From assembly GCA_002633025.1 (NCBI GenBank), contig NMRB01000004.1:1142276-1206275 (forward strand): DNA of 64,000 bases, in the 5' to 3' direction. Below, in pieces: positions 50,755-61,400 of the stretch. The notes below the pieces were generated by a model. That model ran no database searches. It worked only from the letters and a program-made list of their open reading frames with translations, and was not told the DNA's origin. Position 1 is the stretch's first letter; every line of letters starts with the position of its first letter. This DNA is from Notospermus geniculatus (taxonomy: Eukaryota; Nemertea; Pilidiophora; Heteronemertea; Lineidae). The position numbers and the translations under genes were made by a program.

Positions 50755-53700
50755 ATGAGTTGGTGAGCACACATTTCCTGGTCCAAAGATGTTTATTTTT
50801 CCGTAGAAACAAATCAGTATCTCACAATAGATTCATTTTCTGACACTTCAATGTTTTTCCTTTCATGATTTCCAGGAATCCATTTAATCGGCATAACCAG
50901 CCGCGAAAGAGCATCGTTTCTAAAACGGTATGTTTTTGACAGTTCTCACACACACAGTCACAGACAGCCTCGTGTACATATGTATGAGTATGTATGTAGA
51001 GCCACATGCATGCATGATGGGTAGGGCCTATCTCACCTGATGTGCTGGTCGTGTCTGTCTTCTTGCCGTACTCACAGCTACGAGTCATTTGCATCGATAA
51101 TTATAAAGCTTCTCTGTTGCAGGCCACAAGAGAATTTGAAAGAGAAGTTACAAGAGTAGAAGAGTAAGTAGCTAGCTAGGCTAGGCCGCCTACTAGTCTC
51201 AGTAACTGGGACTCTGTATGCTCCGCTTTTGCTTTTAAAAACTGACTTTTACATAGCGCGCATACAGAGTCTCAGATCGCCCAATACATTCCCTGTGGAG
51301 CACCTCCGCCCCGAATTCCGGGCGGGCACTAAGTTTGGATGAATCCGTGAAGAAGTTGAGCAAAGATATGAAAAAATGTACAGATGCATTTTCAGGTATG
51401 TTAGAACTCAGGTTCAAACTGCAGCTCTCAGTTGTCAAATCACTTTGGAATATTTGATAATATGTTACATATATTTGAAATACTACCCTGGCATGTCTGG
51501 AAGCCATTGCTACTGAAAAGACTATTTCTCCTCGACCTAAGTTTTTGCTCACTACAACATGACAAAGGCCCAATTATACCAGGCCTTTCCTTTTGAGGCG
51601 CGCTAAAATGTGCATGTGCCTCACAAACAATAGAAATTCTATTGTTTGCGAGCCACATGCACATTTTAGCGCGCCTCAAAAGGAAAGGCCTGATTACACT
51701 CCTCACTAGGATTTGCCCTGATGGGTGGGCACATATAAAATATTAGTGATGTGACTCGCTAACTTCCTCAGAAGCAATTAGCAGTACCTTAATATGAGCC
51801 ATTTATATATCTTTGAGTTGATATCTACACCGTCTTTCTATTCCCTCCAGCTATGTCCAAGACTGAGGTGAAGATAGCCCAGGATCTTGCTTCAAGCAAC
51901 CTCTGTCTTCATTGTGGGGAAGATTATTTGAAGGCTGACATGGATCAATGGGCCCATGCTCTCACCCGTCTTGATCTCCACACTCAAGACTTAGTAAGTG
52001 TTAACATTGAATCACGAGGTGAGCTCTAACTGGAGCATTAATAATAATAGCTGTCTAGACAATATTGACCCAATTGATGTTTAGCAGGAGGAAACCAGAG
52101 TGCCTTGAATTCAGCTTTGATCATCTGCAGGTGACTGTCAAAATACCAATTCATCGAGGATTGTCCCTCTGTTCTCTTATCAAATAATCTACCATTTCAG
52201 AATTCAGTTTCACAAAAAACTGTGATAGATCCCATGAAGAAGTTAGGTAGTGTGTTCCCAAGTCTCCAAGCAGCTGTGAAGAAGAGAGAACAGAGTCTTC
52301 AAGAATGTAACAAATGCCAAGCAAGGGTAGAGAAGTATCAGGATCGAGAGAGAACGGGGTCAAATATTGTGAAGTTAGATCAGGTGTGTACAGTGGAACC
52401 TCTCTATTGAGGACACCTCTGGGACTGACATATGCTGTCCTTATTTGAGAGGTGTCCTGATTACAGAGGTCAAAATGAATAGAAATGGTCAATTTGGGCC
52501 TGGACTTTGGTGTTCTTAATATAGGTGTCCTCCTGGCAGAGGTGTCCGCTATAGGAGGTTCAACTGTACATCATGCAACTGATGCCTGTTGTTGGTGAAA
52601 TGATTCAGGTATCAATTGCATCTGAATTTGTTTTTTGTTTCGGTCTTCTGTGCTTTGAACATCGCTGAGACACTCAAGACTTAGTAAGTGTTAACATTGA
52701 ATCACGAGGTGAGCTCCAACTGGAGCATTAATAATAATAGCTGTCTAGACAATATTGACCCAGTTGATGTTTAGCAGGAGGAAACCAGAGTGCCTTGAAT
52801 TCAGCTTTGATCATCTGCAGGTGACTGTCAAAATACCAATTCATCGAGGATTGTCCCTCTGTTCTCTTATCCAATAATCTACCATTTCAGAATTCAGTTT
52901 CACAAAAAACTGTGATAGATCCCATGAAGAAGTTAGGTAGTGTTTTCCCAAGTCTCCAAGCAGCTGTGAAGAAGAGAGAACAGAGTCTTCAAGAATGTAA
53001 CAAATGCCAAGCAAGGGTAGAGAAGTATCAGGATCGAGAGAGAACAGGGTCAAATATTGTGAAGTTAGAGCAGGTGTGTATATCATGCAACTGATACACT
53101 GATGCCTGTTGTTGGTGAAATGATTCAGGTATCAATTGCATCTGAATTTGTTTTTTGTTTCGGTCTTCTGTGCTTTGAACATCGCTAGCTGTGAATGTGA
53201 ACATGAAATTTTCAGTTCCACAAACTGTCACTAGATGGCAGCACTCAATGTGGCGTTCGGAGCTTGTCTTCCAGATACATAGTGCAAGTTCTTTGCAACT
53301 ACTTATTTATATTTTGCTTCCTTTTCAGAGCAAAAAAGCCTTACAAAATGCCAAAGAAGAGTTTGAAACACAGAATAAACTTCTGCAGGAAGATATACCC
53401 ACCTTTTATGATGGACGTATCAGCTACATTGAACCATGTTTTCAGGCTCTTGTCCTGTCACAGGTATGTCTATGTTGAAGTTCCGTGCTGCTTATTTTCA
53501 CAGGCGCCCATACAAAGGGGTACAATGGCTTCCTTCCACCTCCAATACCATGATACACACCTAAAAAAGTCCAAGACATCCACTTTAAACAGAATGCAAA
53601 ACTTTAAAACAGACATTTGAATTCAAAAAATTGTGTGGTGTGCATTCTTGATGTTCAAGAGCTTTTTGCTACAAAGTTATATGATTGTCTCATGGTACTA

Positions 53701-53870
53701 TTCTCATCACTTCTATGTAATTACAGATTCACCATATTGGAGAAGCGCACAAGATCTACAGTGAGATTTATGACTCATTGACCCAAAGACAGGATTTGAT
53801 AACAACAGATGATGATTTGATACAGACTAAACTAGCCGAGATAAGGGCATTGTCAATAGTTGTGGAATGA
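50755..53870 (+). CDS. BIN3: Bridging integrator 3 (BAR-domain protein)
   Basis: Eight coding exons with GT-AG borders and compatible phases: 50755-50762, 50876-50927, 51123-51163, 51334-51395, 51851-51993, 52201-52383, 53329-53463 and 53727-53870. The product is about 255 residues (human 253). It begins MSWNPF (human MSWIPF) and continues EFEREV, KKLSKDMKK, MSKTEVKI, KTVIDPMKKLGSVFPSL, VEKYQDRERTG and ends LAEIRALSIVVE, all matching BIN3. The 8-bp first coding exon (ATG to the middle of Trp3) is supported by frame and by the family N-terminus. BIN3 is almost wholly a BAR domain that dimerises, binds curved membranes and links to actin and Rac/Cdc42 functions; it lacks SH3. The exon 4 acceptor has a poor pyrimidine tract and is the least certain border. 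Exon 6 exists twice (second copy 52891-53073). Confidence 0.95.
51580..51692. repeat. 113-bp near-perfect palindrome in BIN3 intron 4
   Basis: The arms start CAGGCCTTTCCTTTTGAGGC and pair through to a centre at TAGAAATTCTA with almost no spacer. Only about two internal mismatches are seen (GTGCCTCACAAAC against GTTTGCGAGCCAC). The flanks AATTATAC and ATTACACT are similar but not a clean duplication. It is probably a small DNA element in fold-back form. Confidence 0.8.
52391..52566. mobile_element. 176-bp element with TA target duplication in BIN3 intron 6
   Basis: The ends CAGTGGAACCTCTCTATTGA and the inverted right end (GGAGGTTCAACTG) flank a non-coding core with GGTGTCC/GGACACC motifs. TA lies on both sides (52389-52390 and 52567-52568). 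The duplicated copy has one TA and no insert (about 53079-53082), so this is a proven insertion after the duplication. TA target and CAGT termini fit pogo/Tc1-mariner-type elements. Confidence 0.92.
52891..53073 (+). CDS. BIN3: BIN3 exon 6, second copy
   Basis: 183 bp, 61 codons, in phase 0, with an intact acceptor (ACCATTTCAG) and donor (CAG/GTGTGT). It differs from 52201-52383 at about three bases, two synonymous and one changing Asp to Glu near the 3' end. Because the length is a multiple of three, transcripts could use either copy, or both (adding 61 residues to the BAR region, about 316 in total). Mutually exclusive use, or an assembly artefact from two alleles, are the alternatives. Confidence 0.85.
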
Positions 53871-54181
53871 ATTTCTTGATGTTGAGGATTTTGATAACCA
53901 TTTAACTTTTATTTCTGCTGTTCTTTTGCATATGGTTGATAACATATACAAGGGACATGGATTAATATCAGTTGCACATGTCATATTGGCAATCTGGTAC
54001 ATTTTGTCCCAATATTATCAAAGGGGCAAGTCCCCAAATATATATAGTTGTTGTCTGTAACATAATTTGGACAAAAATGGGTTGCATAATACTCATTTAC
54101 TAGCCAAGACTAGGCTATCAATTGACACTGTAATTGACCGATGTTTTTCCAGAGAGCATTCGAGATTCTTTGGCATATTAA

Positions 54182-54534
54182 AGGAGCTCGACGTCCAAGT
54201 TGTAAACAAACTGGTTTGTTTACAAACAGTGGCTAGCAAACTAGTTTTATTCCTTCGTGAAGGTGGCAGCACCAGTGATCCCCGTGATCGTTAGACTGGT
54301 GCCCGGTCCAATGCAACTCACTCAACCACACTCACTGGTTCTCTATCCACGCTGTGCTGCCACCTATTATCGGTGATATGTACTGAAGTGAATATGTAGT
54401 CTCGCGCAGCCAACCGTTTCGTTCCGCAGGTAGTGCGACATAAACGTTCGATCCTCAGATTCGGCTGGGTGACCGAGCAGCTGGGTGCCCGAGACTAGTG
54501 AATATCATGTTTACAACTTGGACGTCGAGCTCCT
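54182..54534. mobile_element. 353-bp TTAA-bounded inverted-repeat element
   Basis: The left arm AGGAGCTCGACGTCCAAGTT and the right arm AACTTGGACGTCGAGCTCCT are perfect inverted repeats of about 26 bp. TTAA sits at 54178-54181 and 54535-54538. A second, inner inverted pair (GGTGGCAGCA and TGCTGCCACC) suggests a nested older palindrome. TTAA targets are typical of piggyBac or Kolobok families. It lies about 310 bp past the BIN3 stop. Confidence 0.88.
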
Positions 54535-54538
54535 TTAA

Positions 54539-54742
54539 AGGAGCACGGTATTGCCACTTTTTCTCGACAGACGGCGCCACCGCGCCACTCTCCAACCCGA
54601 CAGTCTAACTACGTTTCGGCGAATGACACGATTTACTGCGTACATTCTGTAATGCATTTTTGTAGTTCGTCTTACTGCCGCTAGGTGACTCCCTCTACGT
54701 CGGCAGTCAAATAACGCATTTGAGATCCAATACCGTGCTCCT
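54539..54742. mobile_element. 204-bp TTAA-bounded inverted-repeat element, adjacent
   Basis: Ends AGGAGCACGGTATTG and CAATACCGTGCTCCT are inverted. It shares the TTAA at 54535-54538 with the preceding element and has its own at 54743-54746. Both elements begin AGGAGC, so they may be mobilised by the same transposase although their interiors are unrelated. Confidence 0.88.
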
Positions 54743-54746
54743 TTAA

Positions 54747-56329
54747 CACACAAATTCATTTTTTTATATAAACATGTGTCCATTATCTCCTCTCCCATTA
54801 CTCATATTGCAGCATGGAGCTGGCTCTATTGTTGCTAGTAATAAAAACATCAGTCATGTCAGTTATGTCACTCTCTATTTATCTGTGATACTTATTTTGA
54901 TACGCCCCGTATTGATGTCGAAGCGCCGCGGTTGTGTTGGCGACAGGGCTTGGAACTAGTAGTGTAGCCACGTGGGCACTCTCCAAGCGCACAGAATACC
55001 TCTGCAATGAAGAATGCCCAGACCCGGAAATTCCATGAATGACGTCACAAACACTTCCGGGTTTCCTCGTTTCGTGAACGTGTCTGTTGTTGAGCGATCA
55101 TTTTAGAGGCCCAGGACAAAATAGGAGGGAGAATCCAGACTGAAAATTTAGGTAAATAAAGCCACATGCTGCATGCACAGACACACAGGTTCTTACACAC
55201 TTTACTGACAATGTATAGAAAAACATTCTATACATTGTCAGTAGTGTAAACATATATGATCCCCCCACTAAAACCACAAGAACCAACCTGTGGTAAAGCT
55301 AAAGCAAGGTAGTCAGCAATACACCGATTTCACAACTCGCAGCGATCACAGCGCCCCTAGTAGCAGTCACACTCCTTCGCAGAGGTCAGTGCTCCACTAC
55401 GTTACGCTATACTGACTCTGCCAACATACGGCCGAACTATTTCCATATCCTCCGCGGCGCCCACAATTGGGCTGCCAGCACTGGAAACTCCAGTGAAAAC
55501 GCTGAATTACAAGTGTTTTGGATGCCTCTCAACAATCTTTATTTTCTTTGGCCAGAAAGTTCAAACATTCAAGCTGTTTTGGTCTTAAAATCAACTGTTC
55601 ATCGTATCTTTTCACACATCTCTCCAAAATCGGATCCACGCTGTCAAAACAGTAGCACGTGTCAATGTTTACAAACACGGAGATCATGTGCCGAGTATCT
55701 GGCCTCTGATTGGTCGAGCGCCGAGACGGCTCACGGCATTTGCTCGAAACTGCGCAAAGTAGTGCGCAAAATTCCTAACATCAAATTAATGTTTTCCTCC
55801 ATATTATCCCAGTTTGTGGCTATAGAATGAAATAATAACGATTATCAAAGTCATTGGATGCGTTTGACGCTAATATTTTAATCTGAAAAGTGGTTTTGCA
55901 AGAACCTTGCAGAAGTGAAGAGGGCGTTTGTTTCCAGAGGCATTATTAGCGACCGCCATATTGTGGAGCGAAATGCATTCTGGGAACCAGTTTGAGTAGC
56001 AGTATGACACGGCCATTTCCGGTATACCTCGCCTCCAGGTGTAATTCCTAGGAGCGAGGTTGATTTTCAAGCTCACCACCAGGAGTGATGTGTACCATCA
56101 ATACTTGTACTCTAAAGGCTGTTCATTCGTTCATTATTGATCTCCCCTCATTGTTCTCCATCCAAGTTTGGCATGTCTTCTGACATGTCTGAGAGTTTAG
56201 GCTAGCTCATAAGAGTTTAGTTCTCAAGTGTAGCCTAGGGCCTACGCCTAGCCTAACCCCCTACTCATAGAGTTAGAATAATAATAGCACCAGAAGGCCT
56301 ACCTATTTATGCCATGGATGGGCCGCCTA
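54747..56329. other. Region between BIN3 and the oxidase gene; small hairpin
   Basis: No exon of a FAD-binding N-terminus was found: no GxGxxG-coding stretch in any frame on the plus strand. A 17-bp perfect hairpin with 5-nt loop lies at 55204-55242 (ACTGACAATGTATAGAA and complement). Other frames resemble nothing known. Confidence 0.5.
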
Positions 56330-56499
56330 CACTGCAAAAAATCCCTGGCTCAAATGACTGCTGAGCCACCAATTTAAGCCACTTTTGGCTCCGCCTGAGC
56401 CAAAAGACCCCCCTTCAGAAGCCTCAAATGGCTCCCGTGTTCAAAAATGACTCAAAATTCCTCAAAGTGGCTCATCCTGAGCCAGGATTATTTGCAGTG
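56330..56499. mobile_element. 170-bp element with CACTGC...GCAGTG ends at a TA target
   Basis: The left end CACTGCAAAAAATCCCTGGC and the right end GCCAGGATTATTTGCAGTG are inverted. TA flanks both ends. The interior has several GGCTCA/TGAGCC motifs in both orientations. Non-coding. It ends only 85 bp before the first recognised oxidase exon. Confidence 0.85.
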
Positions 56500-56583
56500 T
56501 AGGCAATGCTGGTTCTCACGAATACAGCATTGTGTTGTCGAATCTTTCTTGGCCTGCTGGTATTCTTGAAAATGTATTTTCAG

Positions 56584-58457
56584 GTGAAAGTCGTATTGAA
56601 CTTGGAGCTCAGTGGATTCATGGTGATGATGGGAACCCACTGTATTGCCTGGCCCTTCAGCATGACCTGATACCCACAGAGGATTGTCTCCGGTATGAGG
56701 ACCCAAATAAGGAGAGTTTTTTCTTCCTGCAGAATGGCATAATGATTGATCCAGATATCGTGGATGAAGTGGAAAAGTTTTACAATGATACAAGTTCTAA
56801 AGTAGATCGTTACTATCGTGACGGAATTTCCTGCGATTCTCGCTTGTCCATTGGAAAGGTATTCCATGAAGAATTTAAAGAATACTTAGATCGACATCCT
56901 GAGTCCGACAATGTTATGAAGCAAAAGAAGGCTGTCTTTGATTGGTACAGACGTCATGAGTGTGTCGACACTGGATGTGATTCTGTGTACGATGCTTCAG
57001 TATTCGGTTGGGGATTGTTCTATGAATGTGGCGGGCAGTACGAGATCAATTTGTCCAGGGGCTACCGTCCTCTTCTTGATTTGCTTTTGGCAAGGATACC
57101 TGATGAAGCAATCATGCTTAATAAAGCTGTTGAGTGTATTTGCTGGAATGGTGAGCATTCATCTCTGAGTGCGACCAAACCAACGTCTACTGCTACTGTC
57201 CAATGCAAAGACGGAACCTCTTTTGATGCGGATCATGTGATTGTAACTGCCTCTGTTGGTTGCCTCAAGCGGAATGCAGCTTCTATGTTCAACCCACCAT
57301 TACCACAATCAAAGGTTGATGCAATTAATGGAATTGGATTTGGAACTGTCGACAAACTTTTCCTAGAATTTGAGAAGCCATTTTGGGAGGATGATTGTGA
57401 TGGTGTATTTTTCACGTGGGTGGACGATGAACCATTTCAACTTGACTGCATAGACAACATCTATGCTGAGCAGGTATGTATAAAACATGATGTTTGCTGT
57501 AGATGATACCTCCTGGGTCTCAATGCGCAGTGTCTTGTTCAGAGTGCCATTGATATGTGATTTTGATCCTACAACCTACGGTTTGTTCAATCAGTGCCTT
57601 TGTGAAATTTTCAGAACATGGGTAAAGAGTGGTATCGAGGGATTATTGGCTTTGAAACGGTCACGAATCAACCCAACGTCCTCCTTGGATGGATCAGTGG
57701 ACCAGATGCACAGGAGATGGAAAACTGCTCAGAGGAACTGGTGCTCAATGTTGTCATGGAGATGTTGAAACGGTTTACTGGCAACTATGACATTCCTAAA
57801 CCAGTGAAATTCCTGAGGTATGGTTTTATCTCCAAAGACACCATTGTGGTCCAGAGCGTAACCCCGCCATTTTTGAGAGGCATGAATACAATTGAGTAGG
57901 CCTCTCGTTACATTGGCATGTTAAGATTTTTGAAAAGGCTTGCAAGACAGCATTTTAATTGGAAATGAACAAGGTAAAGTTCATCTACTCTCTTTCAGGA
58001 CCATGTGGTATAGTAATCCCTACATCAGTGGCTCATACAGCTACCTCAGTGTTGATGGCCAAGCCACTGACTTCAGTACACTGGCTGAGCCAATGCCAAG
58101 TTATGAGGTAAGAAACTGGGGATCTACAGAAATTTGGGCGCAACTCAGCGATATCTTCTCGGTCGAATTTGCTTCAGATGTCAGTAGCTTTATTATTGGA
58201 CAAAAGTTTGTTGGTGATTGATTTGATGAGTTTATTCAAAGGGATATTTCTCCTTCCAGAATCCTCAGGTTTTGTTCGCGGGTGAAGGGACGAGTACCCA
58301 CTATTTCTCCACAACGCATGGTGCTCACAACTCAGGAATCCAGGCTGCTAACGCGATCATCCAGGTTTACAGTGATAACACTTGTGAAATCCCTGCTCCA
58401 CATCCAAGGGAGTGGCTTCCAAAAATGAGAGCTGCCATCAACATGACCAAAAATTAG
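56584..58457 (+). CDS. Polyamine/spermine oxidase-like flavin amine oxidase, N-terminus not found
   Basis: Four exons, 56584-57473, 57615-57817, 57999-58107 and 58260-58457, join in frame to about 465 residues. The family is FAD-dependent and oxidises spermine or N1-acetylpolyamines to give hydrogen peroxide and an aldehyde. The matches are clear: ELGAQWIHG with its His, HVIVTASVGCLK, GFGTVDKLFLEFEKPFW with the conserved Lys, and the C-terminal FAD-binding LFAGEGTSTHYFSTTHGAHNSG. Human SMOX has 555 and PAOX 511 residues, so roughly the first 60 residues with the Rossmann GxGxxG exon are missing. The first exon recognised begins at a good acceptor (TATTTTCAG) in phase 1, so an upstream exon is expected, but I could not find it between BIN3 and this point. 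SMOX and PAOX cannot be told apart safely. AATAAA at 59657 may end the transcript. Confidence 0.92.
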
Positions 58458-61400
58458 GATACCGTAGAATCACATTATTTGTTAGAGTTAATATATCCTT
58501 CTGGTAAAAAAATGCGATGGTACTTATTGTTTTCTTTGTGCTTGTTGTTTACTTTGATGATGGGACCAAAACCCTGAGCGCATGACCAACAATGAATTGC
58601 TCATTCTACATACCGTAAATGATTTTGAACCCCTGATCAGATTATACATACATGTAAGGGACCACACCGATCATGAACTTTTCTCTCTATCATGTCTATG
58701 GGATTTCCATACAGGATGGGAAAAGAATACTGTGCCAAACAATGATGAATTTTTATTGAATTCTGTCGTGTCTTCTTGAGGTGATTTCAGGGAATATCAT
58801 GTACCATAATACGCATATACATACTAAGTACATTGTAGATAGTGCATTTCCCAATATGCATTACACTTCAGTCTTTATGTCTTGATCTTTTGTAGCTGAA
58901 ACTACATATCTTCCTCGCTTCATGGAAGATGCTGACGTACGTATATGTACACCTTGTCTCCTCGTTGCTTGCATTTTGGTATCGGGAGGGTGTAGTGAAT
59001 GTCTCGGAGATCCTGCAGTCTGCTCTAATTCAATTTTGAAGATGAAAAATTTCATGAACTTAGGAATGTTTTGTTATCAGGGGTGTATCTTACTTAATTA
59101 TGGACAACTTGGTCCATGTTTATGTCAACCTTCTTGTTGATTGGTGATGTCTTTTTCACCGTTACGTTCATTGATTTTTGTCGTCAACCCTGTGTTTTAT
59201 TGGTTCCTGAAGCATTCTTCGTCGCAGTGGCTACTGGTGCTCCAGATGTGGTATGATGCTCATTTTTGAAGATGTTTATATATCATGTGCTTAATATACA
59301 TACAGATATTTTATGGTGCATCCCAGTACATTCATGACATTTTGTGTTTGGTGGATGGTGGTCCTACTGGCTGTGCCACTATAAAGTGAATGTCTACCCA
59401 GGCTGAGCCCAAAGTACCATTGAGAGACAACTCATGTGAGAAAATTCTCATTTGAAGGAGTAAGTGCCCCAGTTGTTCAGCCTAACTTCAAACACTCCAA
59501 CATTTTCCCCTTTACTCAAGGTCAGCTAATCATTGTCAAGCATATTTTGGTACTGTTTGTAGCAGCAGTACTGTTGAGTGTTAAAAATCGACTTTCAGGT
59601 GATAGTTTGTCAAACAAGGCTGATATATTCTGGAATAATTTACAGATATAATTGTCAATAAAATTGATCTCAATATCTTGGTCATGTTTCTTTTATTACC
59701 GGTAGTTGCCTGTCAGCCTACACCATGCAGTGGCATGCATACACATTGCTGAATGGAACTGCTATACATACATTTAGAAATGTGAAAACCTAATGGGAAA
59801 CCGGTTTGCCCAAAGGAGGCGCTGGGCAACAACTCAGTTTTAACACAAAAACGCATGCGCTGCAACGTTGAAAACATCATTGATGTCGCATATCTTACAT
59901 GACGTCATGTGTGATGCGTCATTCAGAATCAATGACGTTGCTCTTCGGTCTGTTGTTTACGCTAAAAATAGTCTACTTATCGATGAAGTTCAACATGTTC
60001 CCACTTGAATTTTCATTTGAAAACGTTCAGATACATTGAGTCGGTCCTATACTTGATGATAAACGTGTAAAATTCGAAATTCAATGGACTCATTCAGGTA
60101 TATTAAGAAGTAGGGGTGTTGTTACAGAATTAAATGGCAAATAACGTTGGCTTGACTTTCGACGTCATAGTTTTAACTGAGTTGTTAGTGCCACGTCACA
60201 GTCCCGGATTAGTTCCGCCGGTTCTTCATTCCTGTGTGTTCTTTGGCGAAATCTAACGGGGTTAGATGCCTTGTAATGATGATTAAGGACATATATTTTT
60301 GCATCAAGATAAGGTGCAAAACAGAACACACAACAAGAACCATGTGAGCTTATTAATACGATTTTATTCAATCTAAATCAAATCGGTTTGACATATGTTA
60401 CAAGGTTTTGGTCAATCAGCTACATGTATACATAAGAAGTCGAATTAATTTATAACCCGGAAAATCCACACCACAACCAAAAATATGTTACCGGTATATA
60501 ATTTTTACAACATACTTTACATGTATGTTTCACTGTGTGAATTATGTATGTTGATTCATTTGGGCACCATTCTTCTACTCGTAGAGGTTGAAGACAAATT
60601 CACCATGATGGCACAGGACTCGAAGATTTCGAGGGAAAATCAACCATTCAGAATTCGTTGTCACTTCAGTCAGTCCTCCCCCAGCGCCCCTGAAACTGTC
60701 CCCACCCACCCTTCCTATTCTCAGAAGACCCTGCTCATTGGCCATTCAACCCTTTTAATGCCAAAGCATCCGTTAAATGTTGAGGTACAACCTGTCAAAT
60801 ATAAGAGGGACTGATATTGACTCTGTCAAATAGGGACTCCTGTCCAATGAGCACCTATGTGTCAGGGTTTCCGCTATTCATCAGGATCATGTCAATCTTG
60901 GGGGTTATTGAAAGGGTTAACAGCTAACAGCCCACACCAAAGATGCAGTGAGGGAACTGATGCTAGAGCTCCAATACTGATCTAAACAATCCCCCCATGG
61001 GTTTTTTGGGGTCCTGGTAATAACAAACTTAGTCAACCATTACATATACATGTACATGTATTATTCCACTTACAACTATTACAACAGTGAATTAGAGATT
61101 CAATGATAGTTGAGGGTGGAGTACAAAAGGATTTTGTCACGAGTGACTTAAATTTTTCACACGAGTCAAGGCAATTTTGTGTTTCTGATCATTGAGTAGA
61201 CTGAATATTCCTAAATTAAGTTATTTCTAAGCTAAGTTCAGACACTGTGTCGACTGAAATATTCCTAAGTTAAGCCAAACACCCCAGTCCCATCATACAA
61301 ACATGCTACTGCATGACAGGAGGCAAATTAAGCCAAACACCCATTCCCATCATACAAACATGCTGATTGAATGACAGGAAGCAAACAAAAACACTTATAA

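Larger units (their letters stand above)
51980..53186. repeat. Tandem duplication inside BIN3 carrying exon 6
   Basis: Copy 1 (51980-52666) and copy 2 (52670-53186) both run from ACACTCAAGACTTAGTAAGT, the last bases of exon 5 with its donor, to GAACATCGCT. Without the inserted element they are about 0.51 kb each and differ at only a few percent of positions. Each carries a full exon 6 with acceptor and donor. Confidence 0.95.

Noticed and set aside
54774-54959. Candidate FAD-binding exon for the oxidase (frame containing HGAGSIVA)
   Set aside because: It lacks the third glycine of GxGxxG and the surrounding hydrophobic strand and acidic residue, and no suitable donor in phase with 56584 was evident.
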